Below, one piece after another: positions 12,517-23,720 of a stretch of DNA of 64,000 nucleotides. This DNA is from Cardinalis cardinalis (Eukaryota > Chordata > Aves > Passeriformes > Cardinalidae), in NCBI GenBank assembly GCA_014549065.1, contig JACDOX010000068.1:1189289-1253288 (forward strand), written 5' to 3'. The notes under the pieces were generated by a model. It worked only from the letters and a program-made list of their open reading frames with translations, was not told the origin of the DNA and did no database searches. Numbering within the stretch: the first letter of the stretch is position 1; every line of letters begins with the position of its first letter. The translations under genes and the position numbers were made by a program.

Positions 12517-15500
12517 TCATGTGCAAACATCACACCAAGCTGGTGCCTCATGCAGGATCTCAAACACAATCCCCCTGGGAAGGGCTGGACTGCTTCACTC
12601 TCACNTTTGGCTCCATCTTCCATCCACACCATCCTCGTGGCTGCTGAACAGAAGGGAGCCATTGCCTCACTGCTGCTTCCCTGACCCTCCATGGCATCTC
12701 ATGGGCTTTCCAAAAGGAAAAGGTCCCTGAGCAGATTTTTCCCCTGCACTCTCATTTCCTGGGGTCCTGTAGCAGCAGGCCCAGCCCGGTGCCCTGGCTT
12801 GCTTTCCCACAGCACGGGATTATCTCACCATCTTCCCCCAGGCAGTAACTGGGAGCTGCTTCCCGACTGGGAGGCTGGAACGTGTTGTGGCACCTCGGCC
12901 GAGGTGAGAGCAGCGCTCGGCTGTGGCTGCTTGGCCGGGAGCTCCCGCTTACGGAGGCTTTGGCTGCTCTGCCCCGGTTCCAGCAGGGCCCGCCCGGCCC
13001 TCGTTTACATCAGCGTTAATCAGCAGTGACTGGCCAAGGGGCTGGAGCCACCCCGAGCTGACTCAACAAGGGGAATCCTGCATGGGAGCAGAGCAGCTCC
13101 TCTGACGCTCCCGGGCGCTTCCTGCAGCCCACCCGGCTGAGCTGAGGCTGCGCATGGAAATGCCCCCTGCGAACCCAAATGTCACCTCTCNCAGTATTTC
13201 AGGGTGCAGAGGGATGGAGAGCAGCAGGGTGCTCTGCCTCTGCCTCCCTCCTGTTGTCTGCAGGAGAGACCCACGTGGCACAAGCNTGTGCTCAAAGGCA
13301 AAGCGGGGCTGTGAGTTTGCTCTGGAGCCTCTGAGCACCCTTGGAAATGTCTTGATTGCAGCAGCAGCACCCAGCATTAAACCTGAGTCTGTCTCCTTTT
13401 TGACATCTCTCAGGCACTGGGAGTCACCTGGGCACTTGGCCGGGGGACATAAGCCATGCTCAGGGAGGATGAAGGGGAGCGTGACAGATTTATTACCATA
13501 AATAAGCTCAAAACCATCTCTCTCCACAGTAGATACCATCTGCTGTGTCACAACACATGTGGTCTTGTCCCACCCGTCCTTCAGCTTCTCCAGTCTTTTC
13601 CTGAGCCCTCCATACCTCTGGTTGGGAAACATGCCACCCAGGATCAGGACTGATGGGTTCCCATCGCCTTCATTGCCTGGAGGAANGTCTGCAACTCACC
13701 CCAGGCAGGGGGCAAGGTCTGCCTTGCCTTTGTTTGTCCAGTCAAGGNAAAGAGAACTAGACCCCAGCAAAGAGGGACAGGTAGACCAGAAGCAGGTGAA
13801 GGAGGCAGTGGAGGAAGGAGGTGAGAAGCCAGGGTAGAAGCAGGGCTAGTGCCTTGCAACTGATTAAATTGAGGTCACTTGGATTTGTCTTTTGGATTCC
13901 TTCAAGTCTCTTCCTCAGTAGTTCTGCTTGTTTTAATGGNCAAATCTCTTTTATAATAGATCCCTGAGTTTTCAGTGTGGAGGGCCTTCCAGTGGCAGGA
14001 CTGAGCCTCCTGAAGGTGCTCAGACTGGCTATGGGTGACACCAAAGCTCCGCAGGTCACATCAGGAAACTTGGGAAAGGATCTGCCCTGCACTTACTGAG
14101 CTTGTGGGCAGCAGGGCCAGGGGACAGAGTGGGTCAGGGCACTCGGGGCAAGGGATGTGCAGTGACTTCAAACCCCTTCTGATGCTCCCAGGGAGGTGGA
14201 AAAGGTACTTTCCAGAAGGACAGGAACTAAGGAACCACACTGCTATGCAGTCCCAGGGNTAGGGACTCCCCCCACAAGCCCTGATCTCCATCCTGCATCT
14301 CCTACTCCCCACACCAGGATGAGACTGAAACAGCCCCCACGGGGACCAGGGTGGGGATGGGTGATGAGTGGGGACAGCACGCCGAGGGCACGGGGGGGAT
14401 GCTGCAGTGGGGACCACGGGCTGAAGGGTGGGTGGGCACGTCCCAGCAGCTCGGGGAAGGCAGGAGGGGCTGCTGCGGCCCCGCTGCGTCTGGCAGGCGG
14501 GGCACCGAGTGAGAGCAACTTATCAGTATTAGCTCATGTGAAAGCTCGGTGCCTTTGTATCTCAAGCAAACACCGGCCATTATGCCCCAGCAGGCCGGCA
14601 TTGTTATTCTGTCTGGTTGCTAAAGGTTAGGGCTGTGGAGCCCTGCACGTCCACAGCGGCTGCCTGGGGTGGCAGCGGGGCCACCGTGACCCCCTGCAGC
14701 CAGCNGAGCTCCCCAGGCACAGGAGCAGCCACCTCTGCTGCTCCCAGGCATGGCCAGAACCCAGCCAGACCCTTATCGTGTCCTCAAGGCTGCCCCACCA
14801 TTCGTGGTGCTGAAATCTTCCTCTTTCCAGTGCCAGTCCCCTGCCCCAGCCAGGGTCATGCAGTGCTCCTCAGCTGGCACCTGCACAAGCTCCCTCCCAA
14901 AAAAGAAAAAATAAAAAGAGGCAGAAAGCCCAAACTTGGCTTCATTGGGATCACTCCCTTTTAGGAGGCCGAAGGCTTGACCACCAGCACGGCCAAGAAC
15001 ACATTTTGCTCTCTGCCTCCCAACACTCNCCTGGGGTTTCCCACACCTAGGGGCTCCAGGGTGACTCTCAGGAAGCCCAGAAGTTTTGCCCTAAAGAACC
15101 AATGCCAAAAGGGACTTCCCACCCTTGGACTTCCCACCCTGGGTTCCCAGGAAGCCAGTTCAGAGGAGCTGGAGGATGTTTGTGTCTGGCAGGGAGGCTG
15201 CAAGGGAGCTGCTGCTGATGGCTTCTTNGAGGGTGACAGGGGTTTGCACAGCCAAACCAGGTGGGAGAGGCTCCTGCCAAGCCAGGATGTGCTGCCACCA
15301 GAGCNGTGGGGCTGGTGAGGACCTGCTCTCCAGGCCTGGGTGTGCACATAGCACAGGAGGGCACAGACATCCCTCCCCCAAGGCACTGGTGGCATCCGGC
15401 TCCACCGCTGGGATGGTGATTCCCTGGATACAGGCTGGGGGTCCATCCCCACAGGCCTGTTGGACCTCTTCTTCAGGATCTGCACACAGCATGGCTCCCT

Positions 15501-18206
15501 GCAGGGATGAATGTGATATCCATAACTCATTCTGGGGCTTTTCTGGGCCATCACCCCTTTGGGCAGTTCCTATTCCCAAAGGGATGCTCAGTGCCAAAAT
15601 CAACAAGCCTGGGATGATGTTGGAACCCTGAAGCTGTGGGTGAAACACTGCCAGACCCCCATTTCTGGAGGGAAGGCATCTGCAAAAAGGAGAAAAAAGC
15701 CAACTGTGGCATTTAGCTTGGAAAATCCCAACAACCTGCCCCTACATCAGCTGCAGACCTGAGGCTGCCAGGAGCTGGAGGCAGTGCAATTCATATCCTC
15801 TGAGGACTGATGCAGAGGGAGGCTCGTGGTGTGGAGTCACCCGTGCGTTAGAATTGCTTCATTTTATTGACATTCAACAAAACCCTGAGACATTGTGTTC
15901 CTGCTCCCACCAGAGCAGTGAGGCATCCCAGCTCCAGAGCACAGATATCCCATTGTAGCCCTGGGAAAAACACCCAGAACGTCAGGAGGAGGCTGTAGCA
16001 TCCTAGGAAGCCCAGGAGAAGTGGCAAATCCCAAAAGGAAAAGCCCTGGGGGAAAAACACACTGTGCCTGTTAGGATATCAGCACTCCACTAGCGAAGAC
16101 CTGTGAGTCTCTGCCTGGGGCGTGCCCTTTTCCCCTCAGCTTTGCCACTCTGGGAGGTTTTGGGAGGGGACAGAGAAGCCCTCTTGGTCTCTAACCCTTG
16201 CAGCACATGCAGCCCCATTCTTGCCTGCCCATCAGGGCAGCTCTGTGGGCTGTCTCCCCATCAGCATCCCAGTTTGGGGAGAGGGGATATTGGCCATGCC
16301 TGTATCCTCAGCCAGAGCCCTCTTCCAGACCCAAAGGAGATGGGGAAAGTGCAAAATCCCGTGTTTCCTGTAATGCCTCATTCAGCAGCAGCAGCATCCA
16401 AAACAAACACCAGGGATGTTCAAACAGGCCAAAATCTCCATCAGTGTCTCAGATGGCACCCCAGGAGCATCACACCCCAGTGTGTGGAGCCACCCCATCC
16501 CCATGACAGCCTGGTGGCTGCTGGGGCTGGGGGCTATAATGGCCAGGTCTGAGCTGCCAGGCAGTGCTCCTGCTTCAGGGGCTACGGAGTTATTCCCCAG
16601 AAAACCTTTCTTTAAAGCATCCTCAGGAGGCACATCACCACAGAGGTGGTACCAGATAGTCTCCTGCATGCACCAGAAGCTGCTCATCCATCCCAATTAA
16701 TGAAAATTGAAATCTCTCTTCAAACTGCTTCTCGCTGAGCTGGCTATCATCAGACTGCTAGAGAGGTACTCTAAAACCTGTAAAAAGAGGAAAACCANCT
16801 GTAAAAAACTCCTGTTTCAGTGTACATTTCAGCACATCAAACCCTTGGTGACACTCTTGGTGAACACAGCACACACCATATTCCTGAGGACTGGTAGTTG
16901 GTGGCTGTGNCAGAGGGCAAGTAGCACCCTGATCCTAATGGCTGCTCCATCTTTGTACCTCCTCCATCTCNCCACCTGGGATGGTTCTTGACCAACAACT
17001 CCTTGGGTTGTCCGCTGGTTATGGGAAAACCTCAGCCCCTCTGGCATCACCATCACATGCACTCAGCCTTCTGATGTCTCTTTTTGCAAAGGGATGATTG
17101 GCTTTCACATGAAAATCCTCATCCTAGGCTTATCCATCTCTTGGGCAGGAAGTGCTCTCCTGGCCCAAGGCAGCAGAAGAGACATAAATCTGGCCAGTGA
17201 TTTCCCAAATCAATAAGGAGCATGCTCCCTAAGGATAAGTGAGTTGAAGAAGAAGGAGATTAATCACTGGCTGTTCACTGCTACCNTAGCAGCTTGCTTC
17301 AGACTTGAGTCCACATTTCTATCCTGTGAACCTTCTTGACATGATCCTGTGAAAGGTGCCTGGAACCTGGCTCCTGATTGCAGCCAGGAGAGCCAGGGCC
17401 CCTCTGCTGCCCAGCAGGGTGCAGCCTCACCCCTTCCTTGTGATGGGGCCAGAGCACCCCATGCTGCTGTCACACAGATCCCCATGACCCATCTCCTCCC
17501 ACTCTCCAAATCATGCTGGCACTGGTCACACTTTGATGAATCCCTCTCCACCCTCAGACAGGGACATGTGTGCCCTCTCACACACACAGCACAGTCTCTG
17601 CCCCTTCCCCACTCCCTACACACCAAAAGTGCCCATATGCAGGGCTCACCCNGCTTCACCAAGATTCAGCAGCATCTCCACAGCAGCCCATTCCCCATAA
17701 TCCAGGTTTGACACTGGTATTTCTCAGGGACAGGCCAGCCCTGGTGCCCCTCTCTCCTCCTGGCTCTCTTTGTGCCTCTGGGTGCAATAGGGAGGGGTGT
17801 CACCCCCTCCATCCCACCCCACAGGTCTCCATCCCTCCTTGTGCAGCTGTGCAGGATCCTCTTTGCTCTCCAGTGCCTGGGGAAGACCCNTGTGAGCCCA
17901 GCCCTATCTCTCTACTTCTCATTTTCCACACGTGCCTCGAGTCTGCCAGTTCTCATCCTGAGTGATCATCCCACAGGGCTGTGCACTAATGAAGATCCAT
18001 CCCTTTAAGGGTTAAAAGCTTTCAGGCCCNCACCCCACCAAGCAAAAGGGTTTCACACTCTTAACCCCTTCCTGCACACCTCTGCTCCGGTTCTGAGCTT
18101 TTGCCACCCCAGCAGATCCGATCTGGTTTAAGTCTTTGTGTGCGCCGGGCTCTGACTTCGGCAGAGTAATTTGAATAACAAGACTAATTGGATTTATAAA
18201 GCACAG

Positions 18207-18227
18207 CCCCCCCCCCTTCCCCCCCCC
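18207..18227 (+). repeat. Poly-C tract
   Basis: Twenty-one pyrimidines made of two C runs split by TT. A simple-sequence tract prone to length error. Confidence 0.95.
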
Positions 18228-19935
18228 AAACCCGAGGCTCTGCACAGTGTGACAAAGAAAACACATTAATGAAAACCACGCTAGTGAGAGCCCAGGGCAG
18301 GGACAGCCTCCTGCGGGCGGGCACTGGCTGGGACCTGACCGCCCTGTGGCATTTGTGGTGATGCTCTGATCCCGCGGCCGAGGGCAGCTGGAGCAGCTCC
18401 GGGACCGACCCCGCCAACGGCAGCGTGCGAGGGCGCTGGTGGTAAGCAAGGTGGCCCTTCCTGCCCGCGCTGTGACACTTCTCTGCAGCCATCTGCCCNT
18501 CTCCTTCCCCACCCCGGGTCCNCTGGGAGAAGCCAGGGGACAGGCTGNCCACAGCAGCAGGGCAGGAGCCAGCGCACACAGAGCGGTGATGGCANGGTTC
18601 TGTGGGGGCTGCTGAGCTGCTGGTGGCCTCAGGCACCCCGACATCCCTGGAGAGATGTCATCTCTCAGCCTGTGGAGAGCCAGGCTCAGCTGCTGCTCCC
18701 CTTTCCCCTGCAGAAGCCTTGCTGGTGGGGGTAGTGGTGCAGAGCCCCCCATTCCTTGCACCCNGGTGAGGCTGGCTGCCACATTCCAGCTACACTTCGC
18801 GTGGGACAAGGACTGAGCCCCGAGAGAAGGGGCCTCTCTCTGCTCCTTGCCTGCACCCACGGCTCTCTGGCACCCGGGGTCGGCTCTAATCCCGGCTCCA
18901 TCACTTCGCTCTGCCTGCACGCAGACAAATGCCCAAGCACAGCTTCACACTCAGAAAAGTCCAAGTTGTCTCCACCTGGCAGGCACAATGGAAAAAACAC
19001 CGAGACCTTCTCCTTCCAGCTCCCGTTCACATGGAGCTGAAAAGCTGATCTCGTTTGAAGTGTCCCGTGCCCAGTAGCCCGGGCTGTGGAGGAGGAAACA
19101 TCTCCCTGCTCCTGAGCAGGGATCCTACAGACCCCCAGAGAGCCATGGTCCCCCAGCAGGGGCAGCTTCCCAGAGATTTGTGGAGCAGCAGAGCCCAGAA
19201 AGACCAGGATACAGAGCAGGAGGAAAGGACCAGACTGAAACAGACTCCAGGGACAGGGGGAAGAGCAGAGAATGTTTCCCTGGTCTCAGGGAAGGGATTT
19301 GGGGTGCAAATCCAGCTTAATGCAATTCAGCCCTGGATGCTCCTGCAAAGAAANGGGTGTCTTTCCTCATCCAAATAAGAGCATTCCCCCTGGACAGAGG
19401 GCCAGGGACAATCTCAGCTCCATCTCCAGCAGAGCTCCAGAGCTGCCCATTGCCAGCCCCNGCGGCAGCAGAGGCACAAATCCTGCCCTGCCAGCCAGGG
19501 AAGGGGAAGGCTGAGAGCAAGGGGCCTCCTCAGAGGCCCTGGGATCCACTGGGGCTAATCCCAGGATCACACCTTTCTCCTGTACCCTCTAGCTCCGGGA
19601 GCAGGTCAGAGGGAGGCGAGGCTGCACATGGGTCAGCCAGTGAGGTCCTGTCCCCATAAGGGACCCTGTGACACTGACTGTGCCCTGCAGAGCACATCCC
19701 CAGGGTGCTGGAAAAGCCCCATCTCCAGGGCCAGGAACATCCTCAAGATCCTCCCAGAGCCGAGGGAGCAGGTCAGTGCCCCGATCCGAGAGACCCACTC
19801 AGGTGCCCTCAGGAAGCACCGCTGCCCCCTCCGTCCTTGTGTGTCCCCCACATTCCTGTCACAGAGGGCAGTGGCCCTGCTCCTGCCAAGCAGGAATCTG
19901 GGAGGCACAGTTTCTGATTTAATCCTGGATGTGGG

Positions 19936-19971
19936 AAAAAAAAAAAAAGAAAAAAAAAAGAAAAAAAAAAA
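19936..19971 (+). repeat. A-rich simple repeat
   Basis: A 36-base A tract interrupted by two single G residues, about 400 bp upstream of the NPPC TATA box. No retroposon body is recognisable on its left side. Confidence 0.95.
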
Positions 19972-20323
19972 GGTGCTTTTTGCGCTTATTGCTGTCTTTT
20001 GGGATGGATCCCGCGCCGGGACCCCCCCCCTCCCGCCGCCTGGCCCGTGTCCTTCGGCGGGAGGTCAGCGGGGCAGTGCGGGAGCCGAGGGGCCGCGGGA
20101 CAGCCCCAAGCGGAGGGCAGGCAGCTCCAGGGGGGCCGGGGGCGTTTGGGGGAGGGCGGGGGCATCAAGCCAAATGCCCCTCGCTTTCCCTTTCGGGTCT
20201 CCGGCTCCCGGAGCTGGTTGTCTTGTGTCATTTGTTACTGCCAGGGCAGAGGGGATACCACCACCCCCCCTTTAAATTCCTGCTATTGTGGAGTGCAGGC
20301 CGGGTTGGACCTGGGTATTTAGA

Positions 20324-20331
20324 TGACATCA
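20324..20331 (+). promoter_or_regulatory. CRE/ATF-like site of NPPC
   Basis: TGACATCA differs from the palindromic cAMP response element TGACGTCA at one base and lies 16 bp upstream of the TATA box. Its position in a compact TATA promoter supports a role, but factor binding is inferred. Confidence 0.45.
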
Positions 20332-20346
20332 CCGAGCAGGTTGGGT

Positions 20347-20353
20347 TATAAAA
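20347..20353 (+). promoter_or_regulatory. NPPC: TATA box of NPPC
   Basis: TATAAAA, 171 bp upstream of the NPPC start codon, in a locally less GC-rich patch. The expected transcription start is about 25-30 bp downstream (about 20378), giving a 5'UTR of about 145 bases. Confidence 0.8.
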
Positions 20354-20523
20354 TGAATGAAGCAGAAAGCAGCCCAAGTTCACTAGCTCGGCACTTCGCA
20401 GGCGGCAGGAGGGACCTCGGGGCTCCGCTCTGAACTTTGACTGCCGCCGGTCCCGTCCTCTCCCCGGGGCTGCCCTCGGCTCCCCGCTGCCCCCCCGGCC
20501 CCCCTGCCGCCCGGCCCCGCAGG

Positions 20524-20616
20524 ATGCAGATCTCACCCTTGCTGGCTGGTGGACTTTTACTCGCGCTGCTCTCCGTCAGGCTGGAGGCGAAGCCGGCGTC
20601 TCAGCTCCCACAGAAG
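20524..20616 (+). CDS. NPPC: NPPC coding exon 1
   Basis: Encodes residues 1-31 ([10 protein letters not shown]...), the signal peptide and the first propeptide residues. ATG is in CAGGATGC context, preceded by a C-rich 5'UTR. The exon ends AAG/GTACGG in phase 0. Confidence 0.95.
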
Positions 20617-22321
20617 GTACGGCTGGAGCTTTCTCCTTTTCTCCGGCTCTTCCTCCTCTCCCGGTCCCGCTCAGAGCTCTAACGGCGCAAGGGGAATGTG
20701 GGGTGTCTGTGGGCTGCCAGAGTCAGGGCAAAGAGGGGTTCTTCTCTCCGCATGGGCTGTTTGACTGCAAGGGAGACTCCTTGCTTCTCCCGGCTGTCCC
20801 GAACGTTCGGGGACATCCGCCCCGAACCAGAGGCTGGAATGGGACGCGGTGCGCCCCGCAGCCCGCGGGATCGGGGCAGGGGAGGTGGCAGTGCGCTCCC
20901 CGGAGTCACCCTGGAGACCCCTCCGTGCCGGGCACCGGGAGGGGAGCAGAGCCGGAGCGGGGCAGCAGCAGGTGCACGGTGGGACGCGGTGCGAGAGCAG
21001 AGCCCTCCGGGCAGTCCTGGCCAAACAGGCCGGGCGGGGACACACAGGTGGGTGCCCCGTCCCCGCGNGTCCCGTGGGGAAGGGGCGCCCCAAATGACAG
21101 TGTCCCAGGGACCTGGTTATCCCGAGATACTGAGGACGAGGGATGTGCCCGAGGCCNCCGACACTGGGTGGTACTGCCCCGAGGTCTGGGCACAGAGATG
21201 GGGGACCCGGTCTGACGAGTGCCCCAGGGCAGCAGTGGGATGGGAGTGGCGGTATCCCTGTAAGGCACTGGGGCGCAGGCTGAAGAAAGTGTTGATANAG
21301 GGGGATTTTGGGAAAATTAATGAGGATGAACATTTCCAGGGCTTGGTAGGCAGCAGCTCTCAGCAGGGAGAGAGATGGAAGGCCTGGGAGATGGGGGAAC
21401 AGTAAGGAAGGAGATGTGTCCCTCTAATTGTGGGTCAGAATTGGAGGATTGGGAGGACACAGAGAGCATTAAATGGGGGAGGGAGCAGCAGGGAGGAGGA
21501 TCCCTGATCTCCCCACCATTGCCTGGGACAGTCTGCAAGGCAGTGGTGCACCGGGAGCTGTGGGGCAGGACCCCTCCCCAAAATCTGAAGAGGTCTGTAA
21601 ACTGGTGGGGGATGCAGGGACCGAAGAGATCTGAAATGAAGGGACCTGCCAGCTTCAGGNCCCTTCAGATTATGGGTGGGGGGGAGGACGGGACGGAAGG
21701 GGGCGACAGGTTAGTGACAGCAGCGCAGCTGAGGTGTGCAGCACCACCAGCCCTTTGGTGGATATGCAGTGACCGGGACAGGAAGACACCGCTATGGTGC
21801 GGGTCAGGGGGATCCTCTGACCCCAGGAAAGGGAGCACAGATTTAGGGAAGGGAGAAGATGCCCTGGACCCAGCCGCGGGGTGATGGACCGCGCTGCCGG
21901 GCACTGACCCAGTCGCGAGTTTGCGTCGGAGGGGGGATACACCGACCCCTCTGCGCGTCCCTTACGGGGGGTCCCCAACACTGATGGGGACCGCTGGGAC
22001 GGCGGCGCTCTGACCCTCTCCTCCCCACAGGCCTCCCGCGGGTCGGCGGCGGCGGCGGCGGCAGCGGCGGCAGCGGGTCCGCCCGAGGCGGCGGAGCGGG
22101 AGAAAGAGCGGGAGAAGGAGCGGAGCGGCGGCGGCGGCGGCTCGGGCCCGCGGGAGGCGCGGGAGGCGCGGGCCGAGGCGCGGCCGCGGGCGGGCTGGAC
22201 GCGGCTGCTGCAGGACCCGCCGGGCCGCCGCCACAAGGGCCTCCACAAGAAGGGCCTGGGCAAGGGCTGCTTCGGGCTCAAGCTGGATCGCATCGGCGCC
22301 ATGAGCGGCCTCGGATGCTGA
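20524..22321 (+). CDS. NPPC: C-type natriuretic peptide precursor, complete coding span (2 coding exons, 127 aa)
   Basis: Joined exons 20524-20616 and 22031-22321 encode 127 residues, against 126 in human. Order: signal peptide about 1-23 (hydrophobic core [13 protein letters not shown]); propeptide with ten alanines, alternating Arg/Glu/Lys and five glycines; REAR at 72-75, a furin-type R-X-X-R site; then the conserved WTRLLQ block; and the mature peptide at 106-127, containing the Cys-flanked ring [10 protein letters not shown]...GLGC. Two cysteines (111 and 127) close the 17-residue ring, and the chain stops at the ring Cys with no tail, which defines CNP. CNP is secreted and activates the guanylyl cyclase receptor NPR2, raising cGMP; in vertebrates it controls growth-plate cartilage and vascular tone. 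Compared with human CNP-22 the peptide has Gly for Ser at the third position and Ala for Ser in the 'IGSM' segment. Identification is firm. Confidence 0.97.
20617..22030 (+). other. NPPC: NPPC intron 1
   Basis: A 1.4-kb GT-AG intron ending in CTCTCCTCCCCACAG. It is G-rich with several long spurious open frames. No other exon is seen. Confidence 0.9.
22031..22321 (+). CDS. NPPC: NPPC coding exon 2 (propeptide and mature CNP)
   Basis: Encodes residues 32-127 in frame with exon 1 and ends TGC TGA. Base composition is extreme: almost every third position is G or C. The first half is low-complexity (alanine, Arg-Glu, glycine) and the second half is the conserved hormone region. Thirteen bases after the stop the exon ends at GGCG/GTGAGT (last base 22334). 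Confidence 0.96.
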   Translation, partial: ASRGSAAAAAAAAAAGPPEAAEREKEREKERSGGGGGSGPREAREARAEARPRAGWTRLLQDPPGRRHKGLHKKGLGKGCFGLKLDRIGAMSGLGC

Positions 22322-22334
22322 GGGACCCCTGGCG

Positions 22335-23720
22335 GTGAGTGCGCGGCCGGGCCGGGATGGGGCCGGGANGGGGCCGGGGGGCTGCGCTCCGGTACCGCGG
22401 GGGATGCGGAAGATGCGCTGCCCCGCGAACGTGAGATGCCAGCGGACGGGACTGCAGGTGTTCGCCCCGCTGAGCCTCGCAACCCCCGGCTTTGCTGGCG
22501 GGCAAAGGCCACACAAAGGNGGCCTTATTCCATTCGCGTCCGGAATCCACCGGCCCTCCCGCTGCCTTGCCCTGCAGAAGGGTCAGAGACCTCAGCTGCT
22601 CCTGCAGCAGCTCAGACTGGATTCCCCCTTATTTGAGCTAGACCCGTAGGCTCCGGAGAGGATGCAGGAGGAGCTCCGGTGCAGCCACGTGTTCCTAGTT
22701 GCCCCCCCTGCTTGACACAGTTAAGTGACCGATGGATAGGTGTTAGGAGGGCAGGGTACCCCCTGTGTGCCGGCAGCTGGAGAGTTAGGGAGGNTCCTGT
22801 CCCAGCCATGCTCCAGTGCTTTTAATTTCAGGAAAAACAACACATAAGTTCCCCAGGTGTCTTCTAGGTGTGNTGACAGCCACGAGTAGCACTTTCCTAA
22901 CTGCAGCCTTGTATCTGAGCAAGTTATGGGAAGCTGGGAGAAGTTCCTCCCACGGTGCTTCAGGTGCTTCACAGCCACTGTGTAGCAACCAGTGGGTGAA
23001 GGAGCCACTTCCCCAAGGTGATGGGTTTGGGAAAAATACGGCAGTGCCTCCCCTGCCAGGTCTCCCTGCGGGTACTGGGGACAGTGAGGCATGGTTCTGG
23101 CCTGGCCCTGCCATCAGGACACACACAGATGAACTCACACTTCAGGAAGCACTTACCGCTGCAGCCCAGGCCACTTGTTCTTCCTCCCATGGCACAGCAC
23201 TGCAGTAACATAACTGGGAACAGAGGGGACTGGATCCAGCATCCTGCTGCTCTGCAGGGCGATGGGAATGGCGCAACCCAAAGGCGCCTACAGGATGGCA
23301 GTGCTGGTCTGTGACCTGTCCTGGAGGGATGGGTGCTGTTTCTCTCTTCCCTTATTTAAAGACTCCTCAATATTGGCAAGTATTGCTAGCTCGGGATGAG
23401 GAACACACATACCCCATGCAGGCAGGTCACATCCCTTCTCTCTCACTAAACCCATCAGAACAAGAAAGAAACCTCCAACAGACACAAGGGCAGGAGGAAC
23501 AGCAGCTTCCCTCAGCCTCTCCCCTGAACACCAGCCAGAAAGCAAAGGGTGCATTTCCTTCCTTGCTTTAGCACAAGCAAAAAGCTCAGGGATGGCTTCT
23601 GCTGAGTCCAGCATCCCCCAGCCCCAGGCCACAGATACTTTGGCAAGGGTTTTGGCTGGGGATGGGTAAGGGGTGCTGCATGGCAAGTACTAATGGGCAC
23701 TTTGTTCNTGTTCCTTGCAG
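22335..23720 (+). other. NPPC: NPPC intron 2, in the 3'UTR
   Basis: GTGAGT donor at 22335 and a TTCCTTGCAG acceptor ending at 23720. It lies 13 bases after the stop codon, so it interrupts only the 3'UTR and is too close to the stop to mark the mRNA for nonsense-mediated decay. Confidence 0.75.

Larger units (their letters stand above)
10511..20320. other. Intergenic region upstream of NPPC
   Basis: About 10 kb of moderately GC-rich DNA with many overlapping short open frames on all strands. None has a recognisable protein, paired splice sites or a consistent frame. Three stretches (about 12890-13060, 14500-14630 and 18100-18310) differ in texture, being rich in intact factor-like motifs, and may be regulatory. 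Otherwise I see only small tandem repeats and homopolymer runs. Confidence 0.6.

Noticed and set aside
18012..18920. 302-codon minus-strand open frame
   Set aside because: It crosses a poly-C tract and the putative regulatory stretch and contains many ambiguous codons. No homology or splice-site support.
20698..21405. 235-codon plus-strand open frame in NPPC intron 1
   Set aside because: It lies between two clear NPPC splice sites, is G-rich intron DNA, and encodes nothing recognisable.
21670..22512. 280-codon open frame antisense to NPPC exon 2
   Set aside because: It is the mirror of a GC-rich coding exon. The reverse strand inherits stop-free frames. No start or splice evidence.
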